From Chloroflexota bacterium (GTDB lineage Bacteria; Chloroflexota; Chloroflexia; Chloroflexales; Roseiflexaceae): a stretch of 46,325 nucleotides of DNA. The stretch is from positions 1-46,325 of the forward strand of contig JACAEQ010000143.1 of NCBI GenBank assembly GCA_013388755.1, written 5' to 3'. A program made the translations under genes and the position numbers. Below the pieces are notes generated by a model that was not told the DNA's origin, did not search any database, and worked only from the letters and a program-made list of their open reading frames with translations. Each line of letters starts with the position of its first letter. The first letter of the stretch is position 1. This document shows positions 17,553-26,593 of the stretch, in pieces.

Positions 17553-17996
17553 TCACATCGGCGCACCCGGCACCACGTCGATCACCACACTGACCGCGCG
17601 CCGGAGTCGCGTCACAATATCGCCACGGAGACGGCGAACCCATCCACCCGTATGCGGCTGGCCGATAATGATCCGTTGCACGCCGTGGTCGCGCGCAAAG
17701 CGTACGATCGAATCAACCACCTGGTGACTGTCAATCACCTCGATGTATGCACCAAGATCGCGCGCCAGTCGCAGGTTACGTTCAAGCTGAGCCGAGACCG
17801 CCGGCGCGCGCCGGGTACGAGCACCGGGCGGTTCGACATGTAACGCCAGCAATTCCGCGCCAAGCTCGACTGCAACCTGTGCAGCGCGCCGAATCACCTC
17901 CTGCGATCCAGCGCCCTCGCCAATACACGCAAGAATCGATGGAGAGCCGCTTCGATGCTCCATGTCCATGCCCATCCCACTTGCCATGCAGACCAT
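17553..17996 (-). CDS. Universal-stress (KdpD-type Usp) domain protein
   Basis: About 147 residues. The domain begins ILACIGEGAGSQEVIRRAAQ and continues GAELLALHVEPP, LERNLRLARDLGAYIEVIDS, SIVRFARDHGVQRIIIGQPH and a basic GGWVRRLRGDIVTRLRR segment. This order resembles the Usp domain of the KdpD sensor kinase rather than free-standing UspA proteins, but the histidine-kinase part is absent. The start is ambiguous: ATG codons at 17996, 17987, 17975, 17969 and 17963 are all in frame, and none has a strong ribosome site. The frame begins 5 nt after the stop of the P-type ATPase homologue, so it is the last gene of that operon. A nucleotide-binding sensor role for the ATPase homologue is inference. 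Confidence 0.75.
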   Translation of the reverse strand: MVCMASGMGMDMEHRSGSPSILACIGEGAGSQEVIRRAAQVAVELGAELLALHVEPPGARTRRAPAVSAQLERNLRLARDLGAYIEVIDSHQVVDSIVRFARDHGVQRIIIGQPHTGGWVRRLRGDIVTRLRRAVSVVIDVVPGAPM

Positions 17997-18001
17997 CGCC
18001 G

Positions 18002-20791
18002 TTATACCGCATCCTGCACAGCTTCACGCGTACGGCGATACCATTTGAAGAGTTCGTCGGCCAGCAGCATGATGAACGGGTAACATGCCAGCAATATCCA
18101 GTGCTCAGGATGCGGCGGCACGAACCCCAGGAGCGTTGCCAGGGGCTCGACATAGACCAGCACCAGCATCAACCCGAACGAAGTGATCGTTCCCGCGACC
18201 AGGGCACGATTCGTGAACGGGCCAAGCTGAAACAGTGAATAGCGTCGCGTCCGGCTGGCAAATGCCGTGCCGAGCTGCGCCATCACAATCGCCATATAGG
18301 TCAGTGTCGTCGCCTGAGCATAGATGTCGCCGCTGCTGGCCAGCAGCATCCCCGGGCGCCATCCGGCACTCCAGTAGGCCATGAAGAAAGAAAACAACGC
18401 GAGTGCGCCCTCCAGCATACCAAGCAGCGCAAATGTACGCCACAACGTCTCGCGATCCAGCAAGGGCGCGGTGCGGGATCGCGGCGGCTGGGCCAGGATG
18501 CCCGGCTCAGGCGGTTCCGTGCTGAGCGCGACCGACGGCAACAACTCCGTACCAACATCAATCGCCAGCACCTGCAATACCGTGAGCGGGATCGGCAACC
18601 CGAACACCACACTGACGACGATGACGGCGGCTTCGGCGACATTGTGCGCGAAGATGTAGGCCGCCAGTTTCTGAATATTGGCAAAGATCGCCCGGCCTTC
18701 TTCAACCGCCAGGAGTAATCCGGCAGGATGCTGGGCATTGAGGACGATATCAGCAGCGGCCACTGCCACGGCGGTGCCGGAAGCGCTGACCGCTACGCCA
18801 ATATCTGCCTGGCGCAGCGCTGGCGCATCGTTGATGCTGTCACCCAGGAATGCAACCACCTCGCCGCGCTGTTGCAGCGCCTCAACGATCCGTTGTTTCT
18901 GCGCGGCGTCCATCTGGGCAAACACCACATCCTCCAGTGGAGCAAGCAGCAAGCCGAGGCTGGCGCTACTCATGGAGTCGAGATCGGCGCCGGTCACGAT
19001 CTGGTTGCGGGGTGTATCGATCAGGCCGGCACGGCGCGCTCCCGCCTCGGCGGTCAGCCCGTACGCCCCCGTCACAACAATGATCCGAATGCCAGCTTTA
19101 TGACACCCCTCGACCAGCCGGGTAACCTCGGGCTGGGGCGGCTCCTGCAACGCGGCCAGGCCGAGGAATGTCAGATCATCCTCGATATCGCGCGCCCGCC
19201 AGGCCATCCCATCCGTTGGCTCATCGAGGCGACGCGACGCAAATGCCACCACACGCTGACCTGCGCGGGCAAAGTCATCGATCTGCCGTTCGATCTCCTG
19301 TCGCGCCTGATCGTCGAGATCTTCCTCCGCACCACGACGTCCCAGGCGCGTACAGAGCGGCAGGATCGCTCGCGCTGTGCCGCGCACATAGGCAATCAGA
19401 TCGCGCCCGTCAGGGCGCTCAATGGCAACAACAACGCTGGCAAGCTGGCGGCGCGGCTCGTAGGGGAAACTTTGCAGTCGCACCGTTTCCGCGGCAAGCG
19501 TGGCAGTATCGAATCCCGCGCGCGCCGCGGCAACCAGCAACGCACCCTCGGTCGGATCGCCCACAATGTACCAGTCGGGATGGCCGGCATCGGGAGGCAT
19601 CAAGCGCGCATTATTGCACAATGCTGCGGCGCGCAGCAGCGCCGCCAGGTCTGGCTCGGCCGCCGCGCGCACCAGCGTACGCCCGCGTAAGAACGCGCCT
19701 TCGGGCCGGTAATCGCTGCCGGTCACGGTGTAACGTTGCCCGCCAGCCCACAGACCATTTGCCGTCAGGATGCCGCTGCTCAACGTTTCAGCGCGATCGA
19801 CGCACAGCACCGTCGCTGAACTGAGACTCTCGACACCGGCAAGGCGGCGCACCAGCACACCATGGCGCGCCAGCCGGCGACGAGCCAGCGCCAGCGCGAG
19901 GGTCACCGTCGGCAGCAACCCTTCCGGCACAAACGCAACGATCATACCGATCGCGAAGATAATGCCGGCCTGAATGGAAAATTGTCGCCCCAGCACGGTC
20001 AGGGCGAACGCGCCGATACCGGCAAGGATCGCCACCCGGGTAATCGTGGCGGCCAGAGCATTCAGCGCGCGACCAAGCGGGCTTGGTTCGGCGCGTAGCG
20101 ACACGGTGCTTTCCGCGATATGGCCAAGCAACCGCTGCATACCGGTAGCGACGACCACCAGGCTACCCTGGCCCTCGAACACAATCGTGCCCGCCAGCAC
20201 CAGATTGGGGCGCTCCGTCAGCGACAGGGTCGGATCCGGCATGGGGCCAGCGACTTTGGTCACCGGCGCAGCGTTGCCTGTCAGTGCCGTCTGTTTGACG
20301 CGCAATCCTTCGCTGGCAATCAGGTAGCCGTCGGCCACCACCACGGTACCCGGGCGCAACGGCAGGATATCTCCTGGAACCACATCAACGGTCGGAACCT
20401 GGCGCACCTGGCCGGCGCGCCGTACATAGGTCGTTGCCGGAAGCAAGCGGCGGAGCGCAGCGATCGCGCGCTCCGCCAGGTATTCCTGCCACGCCGTGAA
20501 GAGGCCATTTACGAGGGCAACAATCAGAATGACCCAGCCGATGACCGGGGTATCGCTGAGGAAGGCCAGCAGGCCGGCAACCACCAGGATGAGCGAGATC
20601 CAGTTGACAAAGGAGGAAACGAGCCGATGCACCGTGGAGACGGGCAGGCCTTCGCTCAACACATTCGGGCCATAGCGCTCGCGGCGAACGGACGCCTCAG
20701 CTTCGTCGAGACCGTGGGGAGCGGTCTGCAATTCGGCGCAGACCTCGAGCGGCAACAGCGCCGCAAGTTGATCCAGCGGGCGGTCCGACAC
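18002..20791 (-). CDS. P-type ATPase homologue with degenerate catalytic motifs
   Basis: A 929-residue integral membrane protein with the full domain order of a type II/IIC cation pump: N-terminal actuator, membrane helices, PEGLLP in M4 (289-294), P and N domains, then M5-M10 with LAIDVGTELLPSVALS, which recalls the Na,K-ATPase M6 region. Key motifs differ from consensus. TGES is TGNA (171-174), DKTGTLT is DRAETLS (332-338; Asp kept, Lys lost), KGA is RGT (470-472), DPPR is EPPQ (550-553), and TGD is TGA (574-576). GDPTEGALL (411-419) and GDSINDAPAL (650-659) are kept. The frame is intact and the composition normal, so decay to a pseudogene is unlikely; a non-pumping or regulatory role is inferred. 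The GTG start has GAGGA 7 nt upstream, 30 nt after nuoE. Confidence 0.9.
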   Translation of the reverse strand: MSDRPLDQLAALLPLEVCAELQTAPHGLDEAEASVRRERYGPNVLSEGLPVSTVHRLVSSFVNWISLILVVAGLLAFLSDTPVIGWVILIVALVNGLFTAWQEYLAERAIAALRRLLPATTYVRRAGQVRQVPTVDVVPGDILPLRPGTVVVADGYLIASEGLRVKQTALTGNAAPVTKVAGPMPDPTLSLTERPNLVLAGTIVFEGQGSLVVVATGMQRLLGHIAESTVSLRAEPSPLGRALNALAATITRVAILAGIGAFALTVLGRQFSIQAGIIFAIGMIVAFVPEGLLPTVTLALALARRRLARHGVLVRRLAGVESLSSATVLCVDRAETLSSGILTANGLWAGGQRYTVTGSDYRPEGAFLRGRTLVRAAAEPDLAALLRAAALCNNARLMPPDAGHPDWYIVGDPTEGALLVAAARAGFDTATLAAETVRLQSFPYEPRRQLASVVVAIERPDGRDLIAYVRGTARAILPLCTRLGRRGAEEDLDDQARQEIERQIDDFARAGQRVVAFASRRLDEPTDGMAWRARDIEDDLTFLGLAALQEPPQPEVTRLVEGCHKAGIRIIVVTGAYGLTAEAGARRAGLIDTPRNQIVTGADLDSMSSASLGLLLAPLEDVVFAQMDAAQKQRIVEALQQRGEVVAFLGDSINDAPALRQADIGVAVSASGTAVAVAAADIVLNAQHPAGLLLAVEEGRAIFANIQKLAAYIFAHNVAEAAVIVVSVVFGLPIPLTVLQVLAIDVGTELLPSVALSTEPPEPGILAQPPRSRTAPLLDRETLWRTFALLGMLEGALALFSFFMAYWSAGWRPGMLLASSGDIYAQATTLTYMAIVMAQLGTAFASRTRRYSLFQLGPFTNRALVAGTITSFGLMLVLVYVEPLATLLGFVPPHPEHWILLACYPFIMLLADELFKWYRRTREAVQDAV

Positions 20792-20821
20792 GATATTCCT
20801 CGCGAACAGATCGCGGTTCTA

Positions 20822-21346
20822 TCACTGTTCTGCGTAACGCCCCGAGATGCTGAGCTTCTCGCCGGACTCTGCGCGCCGGCGCAACGCCGCCAGCAACTGA
20901 TCAACCTGTTGCGGCGTCGTCAGGTCGCGATGGTACTCAAGGTTGGCCTGCAACAGCGGCGCGTGATTACAGTCGGCCAGGCATTTGACACGCTGCAACG
21001 TAAACATGCCATCGGCTGTCGTCTGATCAACCGTGATGCCAAGCCGTTCCTGGATCGTGGCGATCAACTCCTCGGCGCCGCAGAATGCGCAGGGTACATC
21101 ATCGCACACTTGCAGCACCCATCTGCCAACCGGCTGCTCATAGAGCAACGAGTAGAATCCAGCCACCTCAAAGACATCGGTTGGCGGCAGATCCAGGATG
21201 GTAGCGACTTCGCGCATGGCCGCATCCGTCAGGTAACCGTACTCATCCTGGGCGAGGTACAGCAGCGGCAACACGGCACTCCGCTTCTGCGGGTACCGCG
21301 CGATGATGGCGTCAATTTCAGCGCCAGACTTTTCGAGCAGTGACAT
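20822..21346 (-). CDS. nuoE: NADH-quinone oxidoreductase subunit E
   Basis: The 24-kDa-type subunit of complex I (174 residues), a thioredoxin-like fold carrying the [2Fe-2S] cluster N1a near FMN in the NADH module. Ligands are Cys81, Cys86, Cys122 and Cys126 (CDDVPC and CLADC). VFEVAGFYSLL and the GYLTDAAM helix are typical. The ATG at 21346 is preferred over a GTG at 21382, which would extend the protein by 12 non-conserved residues. It is the last nuo gene here. Its normal partner nuoF does not follow; a P-type ATPase homologue does. Confidence 0.95.
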   Translation of the reverse strand: MSLLEKSGAEIDAIIARYPQKRSAVLPLLYLAQDEYGYLTDAAMREVATILDLPPTDVFEVAGFYSLLYEQPVGRWVLQVCDDVPCAFCGAEELIATIQERLGITVDQTTADGMFTLQRVKCLADCNHAPLLQANLEYHRDLTTPQQVDQLLAALRRRAESGEKLSISGRYAEQ

Positions 21347-21388
21347 CGAATGGCTCTCACACGTCAGGGTAAAGCGGAGCACCGGCGA

Positions 21389-22642
21389 TCAGCGGTCAAC
21401 TTCGCCCAGGATCGGATCCATCGAAGCGATCAGCGCCACCAGGTCGGCAACCAGATGGCCACGCGCCATATAGGGCAACGCCTGAAGGTTGGCGAACGAC
21501 GGCGCGCGAAAATGTACCCGGTACGGCTTCGGGCTGCCGTCGCTCACAATATAGGTGGCAAGTTCGCCGCGCGGCGACTCGACCGCTGCCAGCGCATCGC
21601 CACGCGGTGGCCTGAACCCTTCGGTCCACAGCTTGAAATGATGAATGAGCGCCTCCATGCTGTGGGTAATTTCACTCTTTGGCGGCGGCGCGATCTTGCG
21701 ATCCAGCGTCATATATGGCCCCGGGCCATGATCCTTCAGGCGCTGCAATGCCTGGCGGCAGATCGAAACGCTCTCGCGCATTTCCGCCATACGCACCAGG
21801 TACCGGTCGTAAATATCGCCGTGGGTCGCAGTAGGAATGGCGAAGGAATAGTGCTCGTAGCCGCAATACGGCATGCTCTTGCGCAGATCCCAGGCCACGC
21901 CGGCGGCGCGCAGGCCCGGGCCGGTCAACCCGAAGGCAATCGCCGCTTCGCCATCAATCGCGCCAATCCCCTGCGTGCGCTCGATCCAGAGCGGATTATC
22001 GGTCAACAGCTGCTCATACTCATCGATCCGGCCCGGCATCACCTGCAGGAACGCCGCAACCGCATCTTCGAACTCCGCAGGCAGATCGTAGGCCAGCCCG
22101 CCGACGCGGAAATAACTGGTCATCATGCGCGCACCGGAGACCAGTTCAAAGATATCGAGAATCTGCTCACGCTCGCGAAATCCGTACAGGAACACACTCA
22201 TGGCCGCCAGGTCGAGTGCGTGGGTGCCGAGCCAGACCAGGTGGCTGGAGATGCGCTGCAACTCAACGAGCAGCACACGTGCGATCGTGGCGCGTTCAGG
22301 AACATCACAGCCGAGCAACTTTTCGACCGCCAGCACATAGCTGAGATTATTGGAGAGTGGCGCCAGGTAGTCGGTACGATCGGTGAGCACGACGGCCTTC
22401 TGGTACGTCTTGCTCTCCATCGTCTTTTCGATGCCGGTGTGGAGAAAGCCGATATCAGGAGCAACATCCACAACCGTCTCGCCATCGAGTTCGACGACCA
22501 GCCGCAGGACCCCATGCGTACTCGGGTGGTGCGGCCCCATGTTGAGCACCATCGTCTCTTTCGCCCCTGCGAGTGCCGGGCGCGTGATCTGACTGGGCGC
22601 GGGGATGGTCAAGGCGCGGGGGGGTGATGGAGCGACTGTCAT
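21389..22642 (-). CDS. nuoD: NADH-quinone oxidoreductase subunit D
   Basis: The 49-kDa-type peripheral-arm subunit of complex I (417 residues), related to the large subunit of NiFe hydrogenases but without the metal cysteines. It helps form the quinone site: GPHHPSTHGVLRL contains the conserved His, and DRTDYLAPLSNN contains the quinone-contact Tyr. Other blocks are GFLHTGIEK, RISSHLVWLGTHALD, TGPGLRAAGVAWDLRKSMPY and ESPRGELATYIVSDGSPKPY. The C-terminal VDR is typical. A GAGTGAG site precedes the ATG, which is 6 nt after the nuoC stop. Confidence 0.97.
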   Translation of the reverse strand: MTVAPSPPRALTIPAPSQITRPALAGAKETMVLNMGPHHPSTHGVLRLVVELDGETVVDVAPDIGFLHTGIEKTMESKTYQKAVVLTDRTDYLAPLSNNLSYVLAVEKLLGCDVPERATIARVLLVELQRISSHLVWLGTHALDLAAMSVFLYGFREREQILDIFELVSGARMMTSYFRVGGLAYDLPAEFEDAVAAFLQVMPGRIDEYEQLLTDNPLWIERTQGIGAIDGEAAIAFGLTGPGLRAAGVAWDLRKSMPYCGYEHYSFAIPTATHGDIYDRYLVRMAEMRESVSICRQALQRLKDHGPGPYMTLDRKIAPPPKSEITHSMEALIHHFKLWTEGFRPPRGDALAAVESPRGELATYIVSDGSPKPYRVHFRAPSFANLQALPYMARGHLVADLVALIASMDPILGEVDR

Positions 22643-22648
22643 CGAAAC

Positions 22649-23173
22649 TCACTCTCTGGCAAACGGCTTATGGGCGTAGATCCGTTCCTGATTGAAGGTA
22701 AAGGCGACCTCTTCCGCCCCGAGCGGCACATCTTTCCGCAGCGGATACCCTTCCCAATCATCGGGCATCAAGATACGGTCGAGGCATGGATGGCCGGTAA
22801 AGACGATACCAAACATGTCAAATGTTTCACGCTCGTGATAATTGGCGCCCGGCCACAACCCGGTCAGTGAAGGCACCGACGGGTTATGCTCTGCGACGCC
22901 AACCTTCAGGCAGATCCGGTGCCGGTTGGTAAAGGAGAGCACGTGATAAACGACTTCAAAGCGCGGCTCACGGCCAGAATAGTCAACGCCGCACAGATTC
23001 TCGAGGAAGTTATAGCGTAACGCCGGATCATCGCGCAGGAAACGCGCCACATCAACGATCCTGGCAGGCCGGACGAAAACGCTCAGATCGCCGCGAAACT
23101 CGGCCGACCCGGTGATCGCGTCAGGCAGGGCAGTGCGCAGGCGTGTCAGGACAGTATTGTTCTCAATGGTCAC
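22649..23173 (-). CDS. nuoC: NADH-quinone oxidoreductase subunit C
   Basis: The 30-kDa-type peripheral subunit of complex I (174 residues). The family signature is [20 protein letters not shown] followed by [18 protein letters not shown]. It contacts NuoD and NuoB below the quinone pocket. The start is a GTG at 23173, supported by GGAG 6 nt upstream. It is separate from nuoD rather than fused as in enterobacteria. The 59-nt spacer between nuoB and nuoC holds no clear promoter, so it is read with the operon. Confidence 0.96.
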   Translation of the reverse strand: MTIENNTVLTRLRTALPDAITGSAEFRGDLSVFVRPARIVDVARFLRDDPALRYNFLENLCGVDYSGREPRFEVVYHVLSFTNRHRICLKVGVAEHNPSVPSLTGLWPGANYHERETFDMFGIVFTGHPCLDRILMPDDWEGYPLRKDVPLGAEEVAFTFNQERIYAHKPFARE

Positions 23174-23232
23174 GTGTTTCTCCAGCCACAGACGCGCCTG
23201 CCCTTCTGGCGAGTGCCTCGGCAGGCATACCG

Positions 23233-23733
23233 CTATGATTGCGTCGGCTCGCGCAGCGATCCATCGAGCCGCATCCGCTTGACTTTTTCGTGCAACAGCA
23301 TGATCCCGTCAATCAGCGCCTCAGGGCGCGGCGGGCAACCAGCAATATATACGTCCACCGGCACGATCTCGTCAACTCCCTGGACGATCGCATAATTGTT
23401 GAACACCCCGCCGCATGCAGCGCAGTCGCCCATTGCAATCACCCATTTCGGATCGGACATCTGGTCATACAGGCGGCGCACGACCGGCGCCATTTTGCGC
23501 GAGACGCGCCCGGCGACAATCATCAGGTCGGCCTGGCGGGGCGACGCGCGGTTAATCTCCATACCGAAGCGCGACAGGTCATAGTTCGCACCCTGCGCGC
23601 CCATCATTTCGATCGCGCAGCAGGCCAGCCCGAAGAGCAGGGGCCACATCGCGTTCGAACGGCTCCAGTTCACCACCTGCTCCAGCGACACGGTGACGAT
23701 GCCCATATCGCCGGCTTTTTGCTCTATTCCCAC
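23233..23733 (-). CDS. nuoB: NADH-quinone oxidoreductase subunit B
   Basis: The PSST-type subunit (166 residues), carrying the terminal [4Fe-4S] cluster N2 that passes electrons to quinone. Ligands are the tandem Cys38-Cys39 (LACCAIEM), Cys104 (GDCAACGG) and Cys133 (AGCPPRPE); the spacings of 65 and 29 residues match the family. The GTG at 23733 is preferred because AGGAG lies 7 nt upstream, which makes the gene overlap nuoA by 10 nt. Alternatives are a GTG at 23754 and an ATG at 23706. The overlap suggests translational coupling with nuoA. Confidence 0.96.
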   Translation of the reverse strand: MGIEQKAGDMGIVTVSLEQVVNWSRSNAMWPLLFGLACCAIEMMGAQGANYDLSRFGMEINRASPRQADLMIVAGRVSRKMAPVVRRLYDQMSDPKWVIAMGDCAACGGVFNNYAIVQGVDEIVPVDVYIAGCPPRPEALIDGIMLLHEKVKRMRLDGSLREPTQS

Positions 23734-24080
23734 TCCAGTGCTCCTCGCCGCCACTCATATATCATGCCAATCACCAGCACAACAAAGAACACCCCCATGG
23801 CCGCCAGGCCGGGTACGCCGAGTTGCTTATAGACCAGGGCATACGGAAACAGGAAGATGACTTCGATGTCGAACAGGATGAAGAGCATCGCCACGAGGTT
23901 GAACTTTACCGGGAAGCGACGCTGCCCGGGGCCGATCGGCTCCATGCCGGACTCGTACGGCATCAACTTGCGCCGTGTCGGGCGTTGCGGCCCCAGGTAC
24001 CGCGACAGCACTATCACGAAGACGGCCACGAACAACGCGACCAGCAACATCACCAGGATAGGTAGATAGTCCGCAAGCAT
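23724..24080 (-). CDS. nuoA: NADH-quinone oxidoreductase subunit A
   Basis: A small membrane subunit of complex I (118 residues) with three membrane helices: [40 protein letters not shown] and the last [20 protein letters not shown]. The loop motif [11 protein letters not shown] and [12 protein letters not shown] are the family hallmarks; the acidic residues of the loop reach towards the quinone site. The ATG at 24080 has AGGGAG upstream; an earlier in-frame start would add 11 residues. It is the first gene of the leftward nuoABCDE operon, with a strong promoter about 80 nt upstream. Confidence 0.96.
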   Translation of the reverse strand: MLADYLPILVMLLVALFVAVFVIVLSRYLGPQRPTRRKLMPYESGMEPIGPGQRRFPVKFNLVAMLFILFDIEVIFLFPYALVYKQLGVPGLAAMGVFFVVLVIGMIYEWRRGALEWE

Positions 24081-24163
24081 CCAGGGCTCCCTGGCCGGCA
24101 GGTACGCACGCAATCGTTCTGCGTGGCGACATCTTCCGTGCCCTAGCAGTATCCGGCCCAGGC

Positions 24164-24191
24164 ATTATACGACCTTCCAGGGTTGTGTCAA
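24164..24191 (-). promoter_or_regulatory. nuo operon promoter
   Basis: On the minus strand TTGACA (24191-24186) and TATAAT (24169-24164) are both perfect sigma-70 hexamers separated by 16 nt. The predicted leader is about 75 nt. An inverted GTAC...GTAC pair with a 7-nt spacer lies just upstream of the -35. This strong constitutive-type promoter would serve nuoA-E, the ATPase homologue and the Usp gene. Confidence 0.8.
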
Positions 24192-24449
24192 GAAGTACAA
24201 AGTATGTACGTGTTCGCACATCGCGAAAGCGTGTTTCTTTACGTCGGCGGGGCGACGTGACATGGCGCCTGCGCAAGCGCTACCGCCGCCGATTCATTCT
24301 CCCGGGGGCTTCCCCCAGACCCCAAGCGTGACCACGCAACCCGGCACACGCCGTGATTCGTCGCCGCAATCAGCAGATAGCCGGTCAGGCATGGCGCGAT
24401 CGCGACACGAATCCCGATGGCGCATCCCCGTTGCGGTCACCTGTCGGCA
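24192..24449. other. Spacer between the nuo promoter and the GH gene
   Basis: No gene was recognised. A GGGGG-CTT-CCCCC hairpin at 24304-24316 lies downstream of the leftward glycosidase gene. It lacks a T tract, so it is at best a weak terminator. Confidence 0.5.
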
Positions 24450-26483
24450 TCACCATTCCAGCGCCACCATCTGATGCCCGTTCAGCAGCGGCAACGTGAA
24501 CGACACGCGACCTTGCGCGATCTGGAACGGCAGTTCGACGCCTTCGGGCGCGGTGACGACGCGCCGCACCCCGACCGGCGCGAGGACGGAAACTCTCAGG
24601 TTGTGGAGCGGAATAACATCTTCGATGACATCGAAATCCATGCCGCGCCGTTCGGGAACATAGTGCAGCAGGTGGATCACCCGGCGGTGTTCTGCCGGTT
24701 GCTCCATCAGTGTGGCAAACAGTGTGCCCGGCCCATCATGGCGCAACAGCGGCTCGGGCAGCAGTAACGCGATCGCGTTCAGTACCAATCGTTTGCACCA
24801 GCGCGGCGCGTTCTGCGCATACTGGCTGAAGACCGGCTGCGAGAAGTAGATGGCCGATCCGCGGCGGACAATCGCCGGCCCGCGCGTTATCCCCGACGAC
24901 GGTGTCTGACGGTGCGAGCAGAAGTGCTGGTAGGTCCGATCAAAGAACGACGCCACTGTGTCGGCCAGCACGTCGGCATCGGCAGCGGCGCGCACCTCCA
25001 GGCCACGCATGTACATCACGTGTTCGGTCAGCGGCATACCCGCGCCGATCGCCGGGCCAGGGCGAAGATATTCCACATAATCGCCAGCGGGGAAGTGCCG
25101 CCCGCGCACCAGCCTGCCCTGCGCGTCGCGCGGCCCTTCGCCGGCCAGTTCGACACCCAGCGCCGCCAGAGCAAAGCGCCGCTTATCCGGCGCAAGCCCG
25201 GATTCAAACGAAGCGATCAACGCGCCACCGGCGGCCAGATACTCCTCCAGCCTGGCAGCCAGCGCCGGAGCGACCGGAATGGTGTCGGGCAGGATCACCA
25301 GTTTGTAGGCGCTGAAATCGGCGTGGCTGTCAACGATATCGAACTGGTGGCCGCCCTCGTCGAGGATACGCTCCACACCCATCGTCGCCTGCGGCACGCG
25401 GCCACCCTCGGGCCCGGCAAACTCTTCCGGCGAGAGCACAGCAATATCGTTGAGCGGGCGCGCGCCGCGGCACCAGGGTTCTTTCTGCTCGACGCGACGA
25501 TAGACCGCACCAATCAGGTCGTACACCACCGGCTCGATCGCGCCCGAGGGCGGCAACTGATCGCCGATACTGCATTTCGCGCCCAGCGCCAGCATGCGAA
25601 AGCACTCATACTCCAGCGCCGCCTGGTTTTGGAACGAGTGGAAATCACCCCAGGAGGTGTGGAACTTGCCGGTCATACCGAGACACTCATGGCCAAGGGT
25701 GCGCGCATAGCGCTGGGCCACCGGAAAGTGCAGGTAGCCCCAGCCGCCGCTGGGCAGGCTTTCGAGTTCCCAATGAGTATAGGCCGCGGCAGTGGCCCGG
25801 TCGCGCGTACCGACATGGCCGGCGTTGTAGAAGATCGTGCACTCCGAATTGAACTGCCGGACAAACGCGGTCATCTCGCGCTTGAAGTCATCAATCATGC
25901 GCTGGCCGTAAGCCTGGCGATCGGCCAGGTTCGCCGGATCCATGCCCAGTGCGACCATCGCGGCGCGGCAGTGACGGCAGGCACACGGCAGCGGGTGAAC
26001 AATGTCGAAGAACAGGCCGTCAACCGGCAGGGTTTCCAGCACCTCGCGGGTATGTGCCTTGAGGAAGTCGCGGTAGGGCGAGTTCACGCACAGGCGCCGG
26101 TAAAAGCCGGCCTCGAACGGTGGCGTGCCGAATGGACGCCCCTGATCATCAATTGCCAGCCACTCCGGGTGGGCATTGGCACTGAAATGATCCCACTGCA
26201 CCGTAATGTAGATCGGCACGCGAATATCATGAGCGTGGCACGCCTCGATCTGCCGGCGCAACAGATCGGTCCGCAGATGGGGATGGCGGCGTTCGGGATT
26301 GAGCACGCTGTCATAGTAGAGCCAGCCATGGTGGCAGCGCGCGAAACAGGTGATCGAGTCGACGCGTGCGCGCGCCAGGGTGCCGGCGAACACATCGGGG
26401 TCGAACGCCGCGCCGATACCGGCGATCTGTTCGCTGGTATGGAAGTCGAGGTGAACCTGTCGAAAGCGCAATTCGCTGGGCAT
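24450..26483 (-). CDS. GHL6-like glycoside hydrolase
   Basis: A 677-residue putative glycoside hydrolase. The N-terminal TIM barrel (to about 340) has the RQVHLDFHTSEQIAGIGAAF opening and the DGLFFDIVHP strand with a following CACRHC cluster (residues 155-172), typical of the GHL6 family. A middle region (YKLVILPDTIPVAPALAARL, then YLAAGGALIASFES) resembles the trimerisation domain of GH42 beta-galactosidases. The C-terminal part is beta-rich. There is no signal peptide, so it is probably cytosolic; substrate unknown, with alpha-fucosidase-like or beta-galactosidase-like activity both possible. The ATG at 26483 has AAGGA upstream, and a -10 box lies 52 nt before it. Confidence 0.82.
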   Translation of the reverse strand: MPSELRFRQVHLDFHTSEQIAGIGAAFDPDVFAGTLARARVDSITCFARCHHGWLYYDSVLNPERRHPHLRTDLLRRQIEACHAHDIRVPIYITVQWDHFSANAHPEWLAIDDQGRPFGTPPFEAGFYRRLCVNSPYRDFLKAHTREVLETLPVDGLFFDIVHPLPCACRHCRAAMVALGMDPANLADRQAYGQRMIDDFKREMTAFVRQFNSECTIFYNAGHVGTRDRATAAAYTHWELESLPSGGWGYLHFPVAQRYARTLGHECLGMTGKFHTSWGDFHSFQNQAALEYECFRMLALGAKCSIGDQLPPSGAIEPVVYDLIGAVYRRVEQKEPWCRGARPLNDIAVLSPEEFAGPEGGRVPQATMGVERILDEGGHQFDIVDSHADFSAYKLVILPDTIPVAPALAARLEEYLAAGGALIASFESGLAPDKRRFALAALGVELAGEGPRDAQGRLVRGRHFPAGDYVEYLRPGPAIGAGMPLTEHVMYMRGLEVRAAADADVLADTVASFFDRTYQHFCSHRQTPSSGITRGPAIVRRGSAIYFSQPVFSQYAQNAPRWCKRLVLNAIALLLPEPLLRHDGPGTLFATLMEQPAEHRRVIHLLHYVPERRGMDFDVIEDVIPLHNLRVSVLAPVGVRRVVTAPEGVELPFQIAQGRVSFTLPLLNGHQMVALEW

Positions 26484-26534
26484 GGTGATGCTTCCTTGCA
26501 AACCTGGAGAGGTGATGGACCAGAACGCGTTGCC

Positions 26535-26543
26535 ATTATAGCA
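26535..26543 (-). promoter_or_regulatory. Extended -10 box of the GH gene
   Basis: TGCTATAAT on the minus strand, with TATAAT at 26540-26535. A CTGACC about 18 nt upstream could be a weak -35. The predicted leader is about 45 nt and holds the AAGGA ribosome site. Confidence 0.6.
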
Positions 26544-26593
26544 TCCGCGTCTGCGCTCGGTCAGCGGCTTCAGCGAATGGCCGCGTGGTTCAT

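Noticed and set aside
18002-20791. Treating the ATPase homologue as a pseudogene
   Set aside because: There are no stops or frameshifts over 929 codons, it has a good ribosome site, and several motifs (PEGLLP, GDPTEGALL, GDSINDAP) and all membrane helices are preserved. Random decay would not spare these.
20120-22627. Long plus-strand frames opposite the ATPase, nuoE and nuoD genes
   Set aside because: They mirror the codon bias of the real genes and show no domain. nuoD and nuoE are unmistakable on the other strand.
20822-24080. Partial nuo cluster as evidence of deletion
   Set aside because: Split or partial nuo sets are plausible in this group, and the missing subunits may lie elsewhere. 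The window cannot tell.
24304-24316. GGGGG-CTT-CCCCC as a terminator of the GH gene
   Set aside because: The stem is only 5 bp, there is no T tract, and it lies about 135 nt from the stop.
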